DNA of 64,000 bases from Hymenobacter sp. YIM 151858-1 (GCF_025979705.1 NZ_CP110136.1:1-64000); one strand, 5' to 3'; counted from the stretch's first letter, positions 1 through 8,789 are shown. Numbers and translations are program-made. Notes: generated by a model not told the origin, from the letters alone.

Positions 1-1575
1 ATGCAGAAGGATTGCCGTACCGTTTGGGCCAATTGCCTGCGCGTCATCCGGAGCAGTGTCGGAGAGCAGAGCTTCCGTACATGGTTTGAACCCATTGTAC
101 CGGTAGGCCTGCAGAAGAACTTGCTCATTATCCAGGTTCCGAGCCAGTTCTTCTACGAATGGCTGGAGGAGCACTACGTGGATGTACTCAAGAAAGCCAT
201 TGTGCAGGAGCTCGGCCCCGAAGGTCAGCTGGAGTACTCGATTGTAGTAGACCAGGGCAACGATCAAGCCCGCCCCCGTACCGTAAACCTGCCCGCCACC
301 CGCGGCGGGGCGCCTCATCGGCCGCCCGCGCACACGCCCATGGCAGCCCAGGTACGGCCCATGGCCCCGCAGCAACCTAGCGGCGGCGCCCAACCTGCGC
401 AGCAAAACTTTGCCGGGGCCAACAGTGCTGCTTACCCCAAGCGCCAGACGCCGCCGGCCGCTGCTGCCGCCGTAGCTGCCGCAGCTGTAGCCCCACCGCC
501 GCTGCGCAACCCCTTCGAGGTGCGTGCCGTGTCGGACCGCAGCTACCTCGATTCGCAGCTGAACCAGAACTACACGTTCACGAACTACATCGAGGGCTCG
601 TGCAACCGCTTGGCGCGCTCGGCCGGTTGGGCCGTGGCCAACAAGCCCGGCACTACCTCCTTCAACCCGCTGATGATTTACGGCGGGGTGGGCCTAGGCA
701 AAACGCACCTGGTGCAGGCCATCGGCAACCACATCAAGGAGCACTCGGGCAACAAGTTCGTGCTGTACGTATCGGCCGAAAAGTTTACCAACCAGTTTAT
801 CGAAAGTCTGAAAACCAACTCGGTGCAGGACTTCGGCAACTTCTACCTGCTGGTTGATATCCTGATTCTGGACGACGTGCAATTCCTGGCCGGCAAAGAC
901 CGTACCCAGGAAATGTTCTTCCACATCTTCAACCACCTGCACCAGGCCGGCAAACAGGTTATCATGACCTCCGACGTGCCGCCGCGCGAGCTAAAAGGGT
1001 TTGAAGAGCGTCTGTTGTCGCGCTTTAAGTGGGGCCTCACCGCCGACCTGCAAAGCCCCGACTTCGAAACGCGCGTGGCCATCATCATGAACAAGATGCA
1101 GGCCGACGGCATCGACATTCCGCCGCAGGTGGTGGAGTACCTCGCGTACTCCGTCGAAACGAACGTGCGCGAGCTGGAAGGCGTGCTGATTTCGCTCATC
1201 GCGCAATCGTCGCTCACGCGCCGCGAAATCGACCTGGAAATGGCCAAGCAGGCCCTGCGCCACATCATCGAGGATGTAGAAGCGGAGGTAAACCTCGATT
1301 TCATCCAGAAAACCGTGGCCGAGCACTTCGGCATTGCGGTTGACTTGCTGAAGGCCAAAACCCGCAAAAAGGAGGTAGTTACCGCCCGCCAGGTAGCTAT
1401 GTACTTCGCCAAGGAGCACACCAACCATTCGCTCAAGAGCATTGGTTACCACTTCGGCGGCCGCGACCACAGTACCGTTATTCACTCGGTACAGACCGTA
1501 TCGGACCTGATCGACTCGGACAAAACCTTTCGCACCACCATTCAGGAGCTGCGCAAGAAGTTTACGGGCAAGTAG
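1..1575 (+). CDS. dnaA: Chromosomal replication initiator DnaA
   Basis: AAA+ ATPase that binds DnaA boxes at oriC, melts the origin and loads the helicase. The 524-residue protein has an N-terminal domain I (about 1-85), a long Ala/Pro/Gln-rich linker (about 90-165), then the ATPase core. The Walker A motif GGVGLGKT is at 228-235 and the Walker B aspartates of ILDDVQF are at 291-292. The C-terminal DNA-binding domain carries the DnaA signature GGRDHSTVIH at 486-495. The start is the first base of the window; the N-terminal sequence aligns with the usual family start, so the gene appears complete. No dnaN or recF follows, and the next gene is convergent. The linker is longer and more Ala-rich than in many homologues, as expected for a GC-rich genome. 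The origin would lie upstream, outside this window. Identity is certain. Confidence 0.98.
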   Translation: MQKDCRTVWANCLRVIRSSVGEQSFRTWFEPIVPVGLQKNLLIIQVPSQFFYEWLEEHYVDVLKKAIVQELGPEGQLEYSIVVDQGNDQARPRTVNLPATRGGAPHRPPAHTPMAAQVRPMAPQQPSGGAQPAQQNFAGANSAAYPKRQTPPAAAAAVAAAAVAPPPLRNPFEVRAVSDRSYLDSQLNQNYTFTNYIEGSCNRLARSAGWAVANKPGTTSFNPLMIYGGVGLGKTHLVQAIGNHIKEHSGNKFVLYVSAEKFTNQFIESLKTNSVQDFGNFYLLVDILILDDVQFLAGKDRTQEMFFHIFNHLHQAGKQVIMTSDVPPRELKGFEERLLSRFKWGLTADLQSPDFETRVAIIMNKMQADGIDIPPQVVEYLAYSVETNVRELEGVLISLIAQSSLTRREIDLEMAKQALRHIIEDVEAEVNLDFIQKTVAEHFGIAVDLLKAKTRKKEVVTARQVAMYFAKEHTNHSLKSIGYHFGGRDHSTVIHSVQTVSDLIDSDKTFRTTIQELRKKFTGK

Positions 1576-1600
1576 CCCGCGCTGCACCCCGCTACATCAA

Positions 1601-1627
1601 AAAAGCCCGCGTTGCCGCGGGCTTTTT
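1601..1627 (+). terminator. Terminator after dnaA
   Basis: An 11-bp stem (1601-1611 with 1616-1626) has a TTGC loop and is followed by T residues. It lies 25 bases after the dnaA stop and can serve the convergent gene as well, since the other strand also shows a T-rich flank. A CCTAGG site follows at 1640. Confidence 0.85.
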
Positions 1628-1648
1628 CGTTTCGGAGCACCTAGGGTT

Positions 1649-2146
1649 TTACAAATCAGAGGCCGAACGCTCGCGCAGCTCCAGGCCGTTGCGCTGGGCG
1701 AAGTTGCTGAGCATGCCGCGCAGGTTTTGCCGGCGCATGCGGCCGCGCACCTGGCGCAGGTTCAGCGAATAGCTGGTACCATCGTGCAGGCGCAGGAGCA
1801 GCTGGTTGGGCTCCAGATCGAGGGCGCGCATTTCTTTGGCGGCAAAGGGCTGCTTGGGGGCAAACAGACCGGGCTTGTGCACCAGGTAATCGGGCGTGAT
1901 TTCGAGGTAGGTTTGGGTGCCGAAGAGGGGCAGGTTCTGCACCGAGATATAAAGCAGGAATACCACCGCCAAACCCAGGAACATCCAATCGAGGTAGCGC
2001 AGCACGCCGGGCGTGCGGTTTGGGTCGCCGAGGATGGAAAGCAGGGGGTAAGCCACAGCTACCAAGCCAAACACAAGCTGCCCGAAAAACGGTACGCGAG
2101 AGGTGTTGGCCGGCTGCAGACCAATGCGGGTATAGGATGACGGCAT
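1649..2146 (-). CDS. Small two-helix membrane protein, unknown function
   Basis: I do not recognise a named family. The 165-residue protein has a short polar N-terminus and two hydrophobic segments (about 22-42 and 53-72). A C-terminal cytosolic-looking region of about 90 residues is rich in alternating hydrophobic and charged residues (for example YLEITPDYLVHKPG), as in small PH-like or YcxB-like beta domains; that comparison is an inference from pattern only. It is convergent with dnaA, with the shared terminator between them, and is transcribed away from osmC's 3' end. GC content and codon use match the neighbourhood. It is likely a real gene because the frame is clean and high-GC, but the function is open. 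Confidence 0.7.
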   Translation of the reverse strand: MPSSYTRIGLQPANTSRVPFFGQLVFGLVAVAYPLLSILGDPNRTPGVLRYLDWMFLGLAVVFLLYISVQNLPLFGTQTYLEITPDYLVHKPGLFAPKQPFAAKEMRALDLEPNQLLLRLHDGTSYSLNLRQVRGRMRRQNLRGMLSNFAQRNGLELRERSASDL

Positions 2147-2205
2147 AGGCAGGGGAGAGATTCAGCCGGCAAAACTAATACAAAAGCGCCGGGTGCCGGT
2201 GAAAG

Positions 2206-2244
2206 CGAGCGGAGCCGCGGCACTGTGCCCCGCGGCTCCGCTCG
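2206..2244 (-). terminator. GC-rich hairpin after osmC
   Basis: A perfect 15-bp stem (2206-2220 with 2230-2244) and a 9-base loop lie just past the osmC stop. There is no strong T run on the minus strand, so termination is likely but not certain. Confidence 0.6.
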
Positions 2245-2249
2245 GCTAT

Positions 2250-2675
2250 TTACTGTAGCTTGGCTTCCAAAGTCATTTCGGGCACGGCCGATAGCAGCTG
2301 CGAAATGGGGCAGTTCTGCTTGGCATCTTCGGCATAACGCTGGAAATCTTCGGCACTGAGGTTAGGTATCTGAACTGAGGTGCTTACCGCTATCTTCACC
2401 ACCTTCGGCGACATATTGCCCGGGTCGAGCGTTACCTTCGATTCGGTGCGCACCTGGGTGGGCGAGTAGCCTTCGCGGGTAAGCAAGCTCACCAGGTACA
2501 TGGTGTAACAGGCGGCGTGAGCGGCCCCAATCAGTTCCTCGGGGTTGCTGCCCTTCTGGCCCTCAAACCGGGTGCCTACCGAATAGGGCACTTGCACCGT
2601 ACCGCTTTGGGTCGTGATTTCGCCGCTACCTTTGATGTCGCCGTTCCAGACGGCCGTACCGCGTTGGTTGATCAT
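2250..2675 (-). CDS. osmC: OsmC family peroxiredoxin
   Basis: Thiol peroxidase of the OsmC/Ohr superfamily that reduces organic hydroperoxides in the cytoplasm. Both conserved cysteines are visible, one in AAHAACYTMYL and one in QNCPISQLL, and the N-terminal part contains the family pattern TRFEGQKGSNPEELIGAAHA. The sequence resembles E. coli OsmC more than Ohr. I place the start at the ATG at 2675, giving 141 residues starting MINQRGTAVW; the frame is open a further 18 codons upstream but that stretch has no family similarity. The gene is divergent from the membrane-protein gene starting at 2789, so the 113-bp gap must hold both promoters. Stress induction is expected from the family; no operator is recognised. 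Confidence 0.92.
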   Translation of the reverse strand: MINQRGTAVWNGDIKGSGEITTQSGTVQVPYSVGTRFEGQKGSNPEELIGAAHAACYTMYLVSLLTREGYSPTQVRTESKVTLDPGNMSPKVVKIAVSTSVQIPNLSAEDFQRYAEDAKQNCPISQLLSAVPEMTLEAKLQ

Positions 2676-2788
2676 GGTGTTTGGGTATTGGTGTGGAAGG
2701 ATACTTTGGCTGTAATACCAGCAGCACAACGCGGAGGTTTAACAAGGGCATATCATCGTTAAGTTGTGCACCGTTACTTGCAACTGTT

Positions 2789-3325
2789 ATGTACACGATA
2801 AAACAGCCCAATAGCTTTCTTAAAGCTCCGATTAGCTTCCGCAGTGCGGTTATCTGTTTAGGATGGTTCGGTTTGGCTTTGTTTCTAACCGACCGATTAT
2901 TCGACTACGTGCCGCTTGAAACTACCCACTACGGTTTGCTCAAGCTGTTCAATAAGGTTAAAAACCTGTTGTTCTTCATCGTCTGGCCTGGCGCTATGCT
3001 CATGCAAGCCAAAGCGGTGCTTGGTAAGCGGAAATGGCCTGTGCTGCGGGTAGTAACTGTAGTGGTGAGTATGCCGTGGTTGTTGTTGGCCCTGGCGTTG
3101 TTAGCCTTCGATGATGAAGACAGGTGGGTAGACCAGCAGGTACTGTATAGGAACAATGCGAACCCCGGAGTGCGAATTGCCGCACAATACTTGGAAGATT
3201 GGCCCAGCATCAGCCAAGAAGAGCGAATAGTAAAGCTCACCCCTGTGCTGGGGCTGTGGCAGCATGTTGAGACTGTGGATACGGCGACTTTCGACAAAAC
3301 AGGCTGGCAGCGCGTACCTCAATAG
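2789..3325 (+). CDS. Hypothetical membrane protein in a low-GC patch
   Basis: Unrecognised 178-residue protein. Three hydrophobic segments are visible in the first half (around SAVICLGWFGLALF, LLFFIVWPGAML and VVSMPWLLLALALLAF), followed by a soluble C-terminal region of about 70 residues. I chose the ATG at 2789 (MYTIKQPN); an open frame extends upstream to 2681 but would overlap the osmC start. The gene is about 47% GC in the line sampled, against about 63% in the next gene, and has more AT-ending codons and no CCTAGG site. This suggests recent acquisition or relaxed selection. It stands alone between divergent osmC and the co-oriented GH3 gene 39 bases downstream. Confidence 0.65.
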   Translation: MYTIKQPNSFLKAPISFRSAVICLGWFGLALFLTDRLFDYVPLETTHYGLLKLFNKVKNLLFFIVWPGAMLMQAKAVLGKRKWPVLRVVTVVVSMPWLLLALALLAFDDEDRWVDQQVLYRNNANPGVRIAAQYLEDWPSISQEERIVKLTPVLGLWQHVETVDTATFDKTGWQRVPQ

Positions 3326-3364
3326 CCGTTACATTTACCGCCTCGCTTTACCTAGTCCTACTGC

Positions 3365-4861
3365 ATGGGCCTGAAGTCCTTCCTGAGCCGCCCGCTCGCC
3401 GCCTACACCGTTAGTCAGTACCAGAAATGGGTGCACCAGCCCGAGGTGGCTCAGCAGCGCATTCTGCAGAACCTGCTGCAGCAAGGCACTGCCACGGCTT
3501 TCGGCCACGACCACGGCCTTGCCGATGTACGCTCGGTGCAGGACTTTCAGCGCCAGGTGCCGGTGCGCGACTACGAAGCCCTAGGTGCGTACTTCAACCG
3601 AGTGAAGGAGGGGGAGCGAGACGTGCTCTGGCCGGGCAAGCCGCTGTACTTGGCTAAAACCTCTGGTACCACGTCGGGCACCAAGTACATACCGATCAGC
3701 AAGGACAGCATCGGCAACCACATCAACGGCGCCAAGGACGCCTTGCTGCACTACGTGCACCGCACCGGCAAGCCGCAGTTTCTCGATGGTAAGCTGATCT
3801 TCCTTTCCGGCTCGCCGGAGCTGGAGCAGGTGGGCGGCATCCCAACGGGCCGTTTGTCGGGCATCAGCAACCACCACGTGCCGGCTTACCTGCGCCGCAA
3901 CCAGCTGCCGAGCTACGCCACCAACTGCATCGAGGATTGGGAGCAAAAGCTCGACCGCATCGTGGACGAAACCCTAGGTCAGCCTATGACGCTGATTTCG
4001 GGCATACCGCCGTGGGTGCAGATGTACTTCGACCGGCTTACCGCCCGCACGGGCAAGCCGGTGGGCGAGGTTTTTCCGGCGTTTCAGCTGTTCGTGTACG
4101 GCGGCGTCAACTTCGAGCCGTACCGCCGCAAGCTGCTCGAAAGCATCGGCCGCTCGGTGGATACGCTGGAGCTTTTTCCGGCATCGGAAGGCTTCTTTGC
4201 TTTTCAGGACGAGCCCGGCAACCCCGGCATGCTGCTGCTGGCCAACGCGGGCATTTACTTCGAGTTTATTCCGGCCGAGCGGTTCTTCGAGCCCAACCCG
4301 CCGCGCCTGACGCTAGCCGAAGTAGAGCTGGATAAAAACTACGCCTTGGTGGTAAGCTCCAATGCCGGCCTGTGGGGCTACTCCGTGGGCGACACGGTGC
4401 GCTTTACCAGCCTGCGCCCGCACCGCGTGGTGGTATCGGGCCGCATCAAGCACTTCTTGTCGGCTTTCGGCGAGCACGTAATTGGCGAAGAGGTAGAGCA
4501 GACCTTGCGCGATGCGCTGCAGCAGTTTCCGGAGGTAGAAGTAACGGAGTTTACCGTAGCACCCCTGGTAAGCGACAACAAAGCCGAACCCTCGCGCCAC
4601 GAATGGCTGGTTGAGTTTGCCCGCCCGCCCCACGACCTAGGCGCCTTTGCCGCCGCCTTGGATGCCGGCCTGCGCCGCCGCAACGTGTACTACGACGACC
4701 TGCTGGCCGGCAACATCCTGGCGCCGCTGCGGCTGACGCCGCTGCCGGCTGGCGCTTTCCAGCGCTACATGAAAAGCCAAGGCAAGCTAGGCGGGCAAAA
4801 CAAAGTGCCTAGGTTGAGCAACGACCGGAAGCTGGCAGAGGGGTTGATCGAAGTGCAGTAG
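3365..4861 (+). CDS. GH3-family acyl-acid amido synthetase-like enzyme
   Basis: A 498-residue member of the GH3 (auxin-responsive promoter) family, part of the adenylate-forming enzyme group. Plant GH3 enzymes adenylate a carboxylic acid and conjugate it to an amino acid; the substrate of bacterial members is not known. The ATP-binding motif TSGTTSGTKY is at 99-108. The middle has YGGVNFEPYR and ELFPASEGFFAFQ, and the C-terminal half has SNAGLWGYSVGDTVRF and GRIKHFLSAFGEHV, the hinge region of the family. Full length and intact. It has four CCTAGG sites. The next gene starts 2 bases after its stop, which could mean coupling, although the base composition changes abruptly there. Family assignment is secure; the reaction is inferred. 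Confidence 0.9.
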   Translation: MGLKSFLSRPLAAYTVSQYQKWVHQPEVAQQRILQNLLQQGTATAFGHDHGLADVRSVQDFQRQVPVRDYEALGAYFNRVKEGERDVLWPGKPLYLAKTSGTTSGTKYIPISKDSIGNHINGAKDALLHYVHRTGKPQFLDGKLIFLSGSPELEQVGGIPTGRLSGISNHHVPAYLRRNQLPSYATNCIEDWEQKLDRIVDETLGQPMTLISGIPPWVQMYFDRLTARTGKPVGEVFPAFQLFVYGGVNFEPYRRKLLESIGRSVDTLELFPASEGFFAFQDEPGNPGMLLLANAGIYFEFIPAERFFEPNPPRLTLAEVELDKNYALVVSSNAGLWGYSVGDTVRFTSLRPHRVVVSGRIKHFLSAFGEHVIGEEVEQTLRDALQQFPEVEVTEFTVAPLVSDNKAEPSRHEWLVEFARPPHDLGAFAAALDAGLRRRNVYYDDLLAGNILAPLRLTPLPAGAFQRYMKSQGKLGGQNKVPRLSNDRKLAEGLIEVQ

Positions 4862-4863
4862 CT

Positions 4864-5373
4864 GTGGAAAAGCTAGGCGCTGTCAATCACCGGGATGTTT
4901 ACTACCTCAGCTCGTCGTGGAGCGATGAGGGGGCTGACTTTTTAGCTACTCGTAATTGGGTGCTGTTTGTAGTAGCAGACCAACACGACGAAACCTTATT
5001 CGAAAAAGTAGCTGCCGAAGCATTGCAGTACTCGCCGCTGTATGTGTGTAGTACTGGTGCTACGGAGATTCACTTAGATACCGCCTTTGATGAGGAAATA
5101 GTCCGGTTGGCCGTCGACTGGGAAGTGAGTCACCAGCAGCAATTCGATTACGGTCAAGCTGCTGTAACCGTCAGCATGCCTGATGTAGCCGAAGCGTTTT
5201 GGTTTACTACTTCCGTAGCTCAGCACAGCCGAAAAGGTATGGATGTAGTGCTGTGCCTCGATTTAGCGGGTACCTATAAAGCACGCATTATCGAGCTGAT
5301 CAGCCTAATTAACAATGGTTGGTCGCCACCCGACTTTGATTTTGAAGCGGGTACCACGGTGCGAATCCTATAG
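4864..5373 (+). CDS. Hypothetical protein, GTG start, low GC
   Basis: Unrecognised 169-residue soluble protein with no signal peptide or membrane segment. It is acidic and rich in aromatic residues (FWFTTS, NNGWSPPDFDF). The start is GTG at 4864, 2 bases after the GH3 stop, so translation may be coupled. GC is about 48% in the line sampled, well below the GH3 gene before it, and no CCTAGG site occurs. It ends 11 bases from the 3' end of the convergent regulator gene. Small acidic single-domain proteins of this kind in Bacteroidota are sometimes immunity-like, but nothing here proves that. Confidence 0.6.
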   Translation: MEKLGAVNHRDVYYLSSSWSDEGADFLATRNWVLFVVADQHDETLFEKVAAEALQYSPLYVCSTGATEIHLDTAFDEEIVRLAVDWEVSHQQQFDYGQAAVTVSMPDVAEAFWFTTSVAQHSRKGMDVVLCLDLAGTYKARIIELISLINNGWSPPDFDFEAGTTVRIL

Positions 5374-5384
5374 GAGCAGAACAC

Positions 5385-6389
5385 CTACCGCAATTTGCGC
5401 CGTTGCTCCTCGATGCGAGCGTAGATCTTATTGAAAAAGCGGTTCCGCTCTTTCTCCGACACCTGGCTGATGAGCGTTGATTTCTCCGTTTGAACGCGCA
5501 TCCACTGTTTCACCTCGGTGCAGAAGGAGGCATCGGTAGTGTGTAGGTAATCCATGCCGTTGTAGCTCACCAGCACGCGGTCGTGGCCCTCGGCGGCGGT
5601 AAGGATGGTGTTGTCGAGCAGCAGAATTTCGTTGAAGTATAGCTGATAAGGGGCCACCTCTAGGTTGTGGCGCAGGGTGCGGCCCGTTACGGCTTGCCGC
5701 TGAATGTGCTGCACCAGCGCCTCCAACGCATCGAGCAGACGCGGTACGTCGGCGGGCTGCTCGTACAGGCCGGCATCGTGGTAGTACTCGATTTGGCGCA
5801 GGGTACTGTTTACCGTTTCATCGTTCCAGATTTCGACGGTGGGCATGCGCAGGTACTGCTCGGCGGCGGCGGCTCCGGCGGCTAGTACGTCATCGGGGAT
5901 GTGCTGGGCGGCGTAGCGCAGGTTGCTAAAGGCCGCTACGGTTTTAATGGTTTTCAGCCAGAAGAACACCTTAAAGCGGGCCAGCTCCGGAAACAGAAAG
6001 TGGTAAATGGCCGGAATATCCTTGGCGGCGTAGCTGATGTGCGCATTGGCGGCAGCCGCCTGGCCGAAATAGCTCGCCGTGTAGCGCAGGTAATCGCCGA
6101 TGCCGCCAGGCTGGGCATTGATGCTCATGCGCTGAAACGTAACCGACTCGCGTGGGCTGGCGAGCAAGTCGGTAAGCGGCAGTTGAAAGTGCTGGGCCAG
6201 GCGAGTGGCCTCGTCGAGCGACAAGGCGGTTTCGCCGCGCAGGCGACGGTAGGTGCTATCCGAGCTGAGCTGCAGCACATCGGCTACCTCATCAACCAGC
6301 GACAAATGCGCGGGCAAGTGCCCCCGCAGTCGGGCAAAAAAAGCGGTTTGGGCCGGCAGCGCAGGAACAGACTTAATGGATAACCCCAT
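5385..6389 (-). CDS. BetR-type helix-turn-helix transcriptional regulator
   Basis: 334-residue predicted DNA-binding protein. Residues about 20-80 form an XRE-like helix-turn-helix with the pattern VADVLQLSSDSTYRRLRGE followed by LSLDEATRLAQHFQLPL, as in the BetR domain group found in Bacteroidota. The remainder (about 90-334) is a largely helical domain without a recognised ligand-binding motif; it ends in a very basic tail (RIEEQRRKLR). The start at 6389 (MGLSIKSVPALP) precedes the HTH by a normal distance. It is divergent from the beta-barrel gene at 6611 with a 221-bp gap that could contain its operator. The target is unknown. Confidence 0.8.
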   Translation of the reverse strand: MGLSIKSVPALPAQTAFFARLRGHLPAHLSLVDEVADVLQLSSDSTYRRLRGETALSLDEATRLAQHFQLPLTDLLASPRESVTFQRMSINAQPGGIGDYLRYTASYFGQAAAANAHISYAAKDIPAIYHFLFPELARFKVFFWLKTIKTVAAFSNLRYAAQHIPDDVLAAGAAAAEQYLRMPTVEIWNDETVNSTLRQIEYYHDAGLYEQPADVPRLLDALEALVQHIQRQAVTGRTLRHNLEVAPYQLYFNEILLLDNTILTAAEGHDRVLVSYNGMDYLHTTDASFCTEVKQWMRVQTEKSTLISQVSEKERNRFFNKIYARIEEQRRKLR

Positions 6390-6610
6390 AAAACGCGAAC
6401 GGCAGGCCTAGGTAATACTTGCAGAAATTGAGAAAGCAGACTGCCCAAGTTGCAAAAAACGCCAGTTGCCGCAAACCCGGCTGGCGCTGGGGTGGGGTTT
6501 TGCGCTTCCTGCAACCGGCCGCTTTGCAGAGCCGCGAAGGCCGTTGGGCAGCGGGTTGCCGGAGTTCTAGTTTTGGTCAGTGCTCCTTGTCACCTAGCCC
6601 AAACCACGTC

Positions 6611-7204
6611 ATGAAGAAAACGCTACTCTGCCTCGCCGTTCTGCTGAGCGCCCACCTAGGGCACGCGCAGAAAACCATTGTGAAGGTCAACACCGTTAGC
6701 CTGGCCTTTCGTACCGCTTCGGTATTGGCCGAGCGGCAGGTGCACCCGGCTGTCAGCGTGCAGTTGGGCGTGTTCTACACCCCCAGCACCAGTAAGCTGT
6801 TCAGCGACCGGGAGTTGTCGGGCTTCGGCATTACCCCCGAAGTCCGGTTTTATACCTCCGGCAACGCCCCGCAAGGTTTTTACCTAGGGCTGTACACGCG
6901 CTACCAGCACTTCCGGGTGCACGAGGACATCAAGAAAACGGACTGGTTTACCCGCCTCGAAGACAACACCCTGCCCGGCCGGCCCATCGATGGCACCATG
7001 AATGCTTTTGGGTTCGGCATGAGCGCCGGCTATCAGGTAAGCATACTCAAGCGCCTCCGGCTCGATCCGTTTGTGGGCCTGGGTTTCAACCTGGCCTTCA
7101 GCAACGTAACCACGCCGGGCTTCACCAACCACGAGTTTTACACCGCCCAAACCCACGACGGCGCCGAACCACGCCTGGGGCTGGCCGTGGGCTACGCGTT
7201 CTGA
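6611..7204 (+). CDS. DUF3575-like outer-membrane beta-barrel protein
   Basis: 197-residue exported protein. The N-terminus MKKTLLCLAVLLSAHLGHAQ is a clear Sec signal peptide, which is why the start is set at 6611 although the frame is open to 6419. The mature part alternates hydrophobic and polar residues with repeated glycine turns and ends in an aromatic residue (VGYAF), which is typical of a small outer-membrane barrel inserted by BAM. The pattern resembles DUF3575, common in Bacteroidota. The last 13 bases overlap the 3' end of the convergent PhyH gene. Function is unknown beyond being an envelope protein. Confidence 0.78.
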   Translation: MKKTLLCLAVLLSAHLGHAQKTIVKVNTVSLAFRTASVLAERQVHPAVSVQLGVFYTPSTSKLFSDRELSGFGITPEVRFYTSGNAPQGFYLGLYTRYQHFRVHEDIKKTDWFTRLEDNTLPGRPIDGTMNAFGFGMSAGYQVSILKRLRLDPFVGLGFNLAFSNVTTPGFTNHEFYTAQTHDGAEPRLGLAVGYAF

Positions 7205-8169
7205 GCTTGCTCGCGTAGGGCGGGCCGCTGCGTAATTTCGTGGTAGCAAATCACGTCGTCGGCGAAGTAGTGCAGCACCATGCTTTTGCGCGTGCGGTTG
7301 GCATCGCGAATGGGGGTGCCGCCGTGCAGCAGGTTGGCGTGCCACAGCAGCACGTCGCCGGCTTGGGCGTGGAACTCCTCGGGCTGCAGCTGGTTTTGGT
7401 GCACCACGGCATCGATGGCGTTTTCGTAGGCTTTGTAGGCCGATTCGCCGATGGTGAAGTGCGTGTTGCCGTGGGGGTAATCGTTGTTGAGCACGTAGGG
7501 CAAGCGGTGGCTGCCGGGGTAGTAGAATACAGGGCCGTTACTGGCGTCGATGTTCTCGAGGGCAATCCATGCGGCCACCATGTACCCCAGGGGGTAGGTG
7601 GTCATGTGGATGGTATCGGAGTGGGCGCGCTGCTGGCTGCCTTGGATGAAGTTGATGCTCTGGAACGGCTGCGTTACCGGCTTGCCCAGCAAAAAGCTGA
7701 GCACCGCGTGCAGCTCGGGCTTGGCCACAATCCGCCGAATGGCCTCCGATTGATGAATGGCGAACATGATCTTGACGTGGTTGTAGCGCCAGTTGGCGTC
7801 GCCTTGCCCAATCAGCCGCTCAATTTCGCTGTTGATGGTAGCTACTTCTTCAGGCGTAAAAAAGCCGCGCAGCACCATGTAGCCGCGCTCCGACCACGAC
7901 AGAATGCCTTCCTGCACCGCCGGCGAAAACTGCTTGAACTCGGGGTAGCTGGCAGCTGCCAGACGGCTATCGTGGGCATCGAAGCGCGGCGGCTCGCCGG
8001 CACCCAGGGCCTTGAAGTCTTCGGACGAAACGGACTGGTACACCCGTTTGCGCAACCCGTAGCGGCGGTACAACTGCTCGTTGTGGCGCAGCTTGCGCTG
8101 GTGCAGAAAGTTGTAGACCGTGTAAGTGAGCTTCAGGGAGCGAAGCCGGTTGCGCAGGTAATCGAGCAT
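7192..8169 (-). CDS. Phytanoyl-CoA dioxygenase (PhyH) family protein
   Basis: Fe(II)/2-oxoglutarate-dependent oxygenase of 325 residues. The iron-binding facial triad is visible: H-x-D in QQRAHSDTIHM and the distal histidine in LLWHANLLHGG. An arginine that would bind 2-oxoglutarate follows about 10-15 residues later. The first 100 residues are a basic, poorly conserved extension. Bacterial PhyH proteins hydroxylate diverse small molecules, and the substrate cannot be read from sequence. The gene is alone on its strand, convergent with the beta-barrel gene (13-base overlap) and divergent from the HAD gene at 8320. It has no CCTAGG site. Confidence 0.88.
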   Translation of the reverse strand: MLDYLRNRLRSLKLTYTVYNFLHQRKLRHNEQLYRRYGLRKRVYQSVSSEDFKALGAGEPPRFDAHDSRLAAASYPEFKQFSPAVQEGILSWSERGYMVLRGFFTPEEVATINSEIERLIGQGDANWRYNHVKIMFAIHQSEAIRRIVAKPELHAVLSFLLGKPVTQPFQSINFIQGSQQRAHSDTIHMTTYPLGYMVAAWIALENIDASNGPVFYYPGSHRLPYVLNNDYPHGNTHFTIGESAYKAYENAIDAVVHQNQLQPEEFHAQAGDVLLWHANLLHGGTPIRDANRTRKSMVLHYFADDVICYHEITQRPALREQAQNA

Positions 8170-8319
8170 TGGTAAGCTGCCGTTATCAGCTCCGAAGTTA
8201 CCGAAAAGCCACTGGTGCTGGCTTATGCTGGGTTATGAAGGATTTGTAAGGCCTGTTTGTGGCTGCCTGTGCGTTCTTTGTTCAGGAAGCGTTGTAACTA
8301 GTATTACGCCTCTTAAAGT

Positions 8320-8772
8320 ATGCGCATCGCTTTCGACCTAGATAACACCCTCATCCGCGGCGTACATGCCTTTCCACTGGAAGCTCCCAAACGCCGCATG
8401 TTGGCTCGCTTAATTGGCAAAGAGCAGCTCCGCCAAGGCATAGCAGAGCTCTGCGCTTACTGTCGGCAGCAGGGGCACGAAGTGTGGGTATACACAACCT
8501 CTTATCGCAGCCCAGCATACATCCGACGGCTGTTTTGGCTTTACGGCATTCGACTGAACGGGGTAGTAAATCAGGCCTGGCATAATCGGGAAGCGCGCGT
8601 ACAATGCAGCAAACATCCGCCGAGCTTTGGCATTGATTTGCTGGTTGATGATGCTCCCGGGGTGAGAATCGAAGGCGAGCGTTACGGGTTTCGGGTAGTA
8701 GTTATCGATCCAAAGGATGAGCAATGGACTGCCCGTGTTCAAGCAACATTGCAGACCATACTTGCTGAATGA
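8320..8772 (+). CDS. HAD-superfamily hydrolase
   Basis: 150-residue small haloacid-dehalogenase-type phosphatase. Motif I FDLDNTL supplies the nucleophile Asp6 and the general acid Asp8. Motif II is in VYTTSYRS, a lysine occurs in CSKHPP, and motif IV is LLVDDAPGV. There is no large cap insertion. The stop codon overlaps an upstream ATG (ATGA at 8769) of the next frame, so the two genes are probably one transcript. GC is about 55-57% in the lines sampled. The substrate is not predictable. Confidence 0.82.
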   Translation: MRIAFDLDNTLIRGVHAFPLEAPKRRMLARLIGKEQLRQGIAELCAYCRQQGHEVWVYTTSYRSPAYIRRLFWLYGIRLNGVVNQAWHNREARVQCSKHPPSFGIDLLVDDAPGVRIEGERYGFRVVVIDPKDEQWTARVQATLQTILAE

Positions 8773-8789
8773 GCCTTCATGCCTGCCCT

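Noticed and set aside
1576-1648. Origin of replication next to dnaA
   Set aside because: The short gap after dnaA holds only a terminator; no DnaA-box cluster or AT-rich unwinding element was seen. The upstream side is outside the window.
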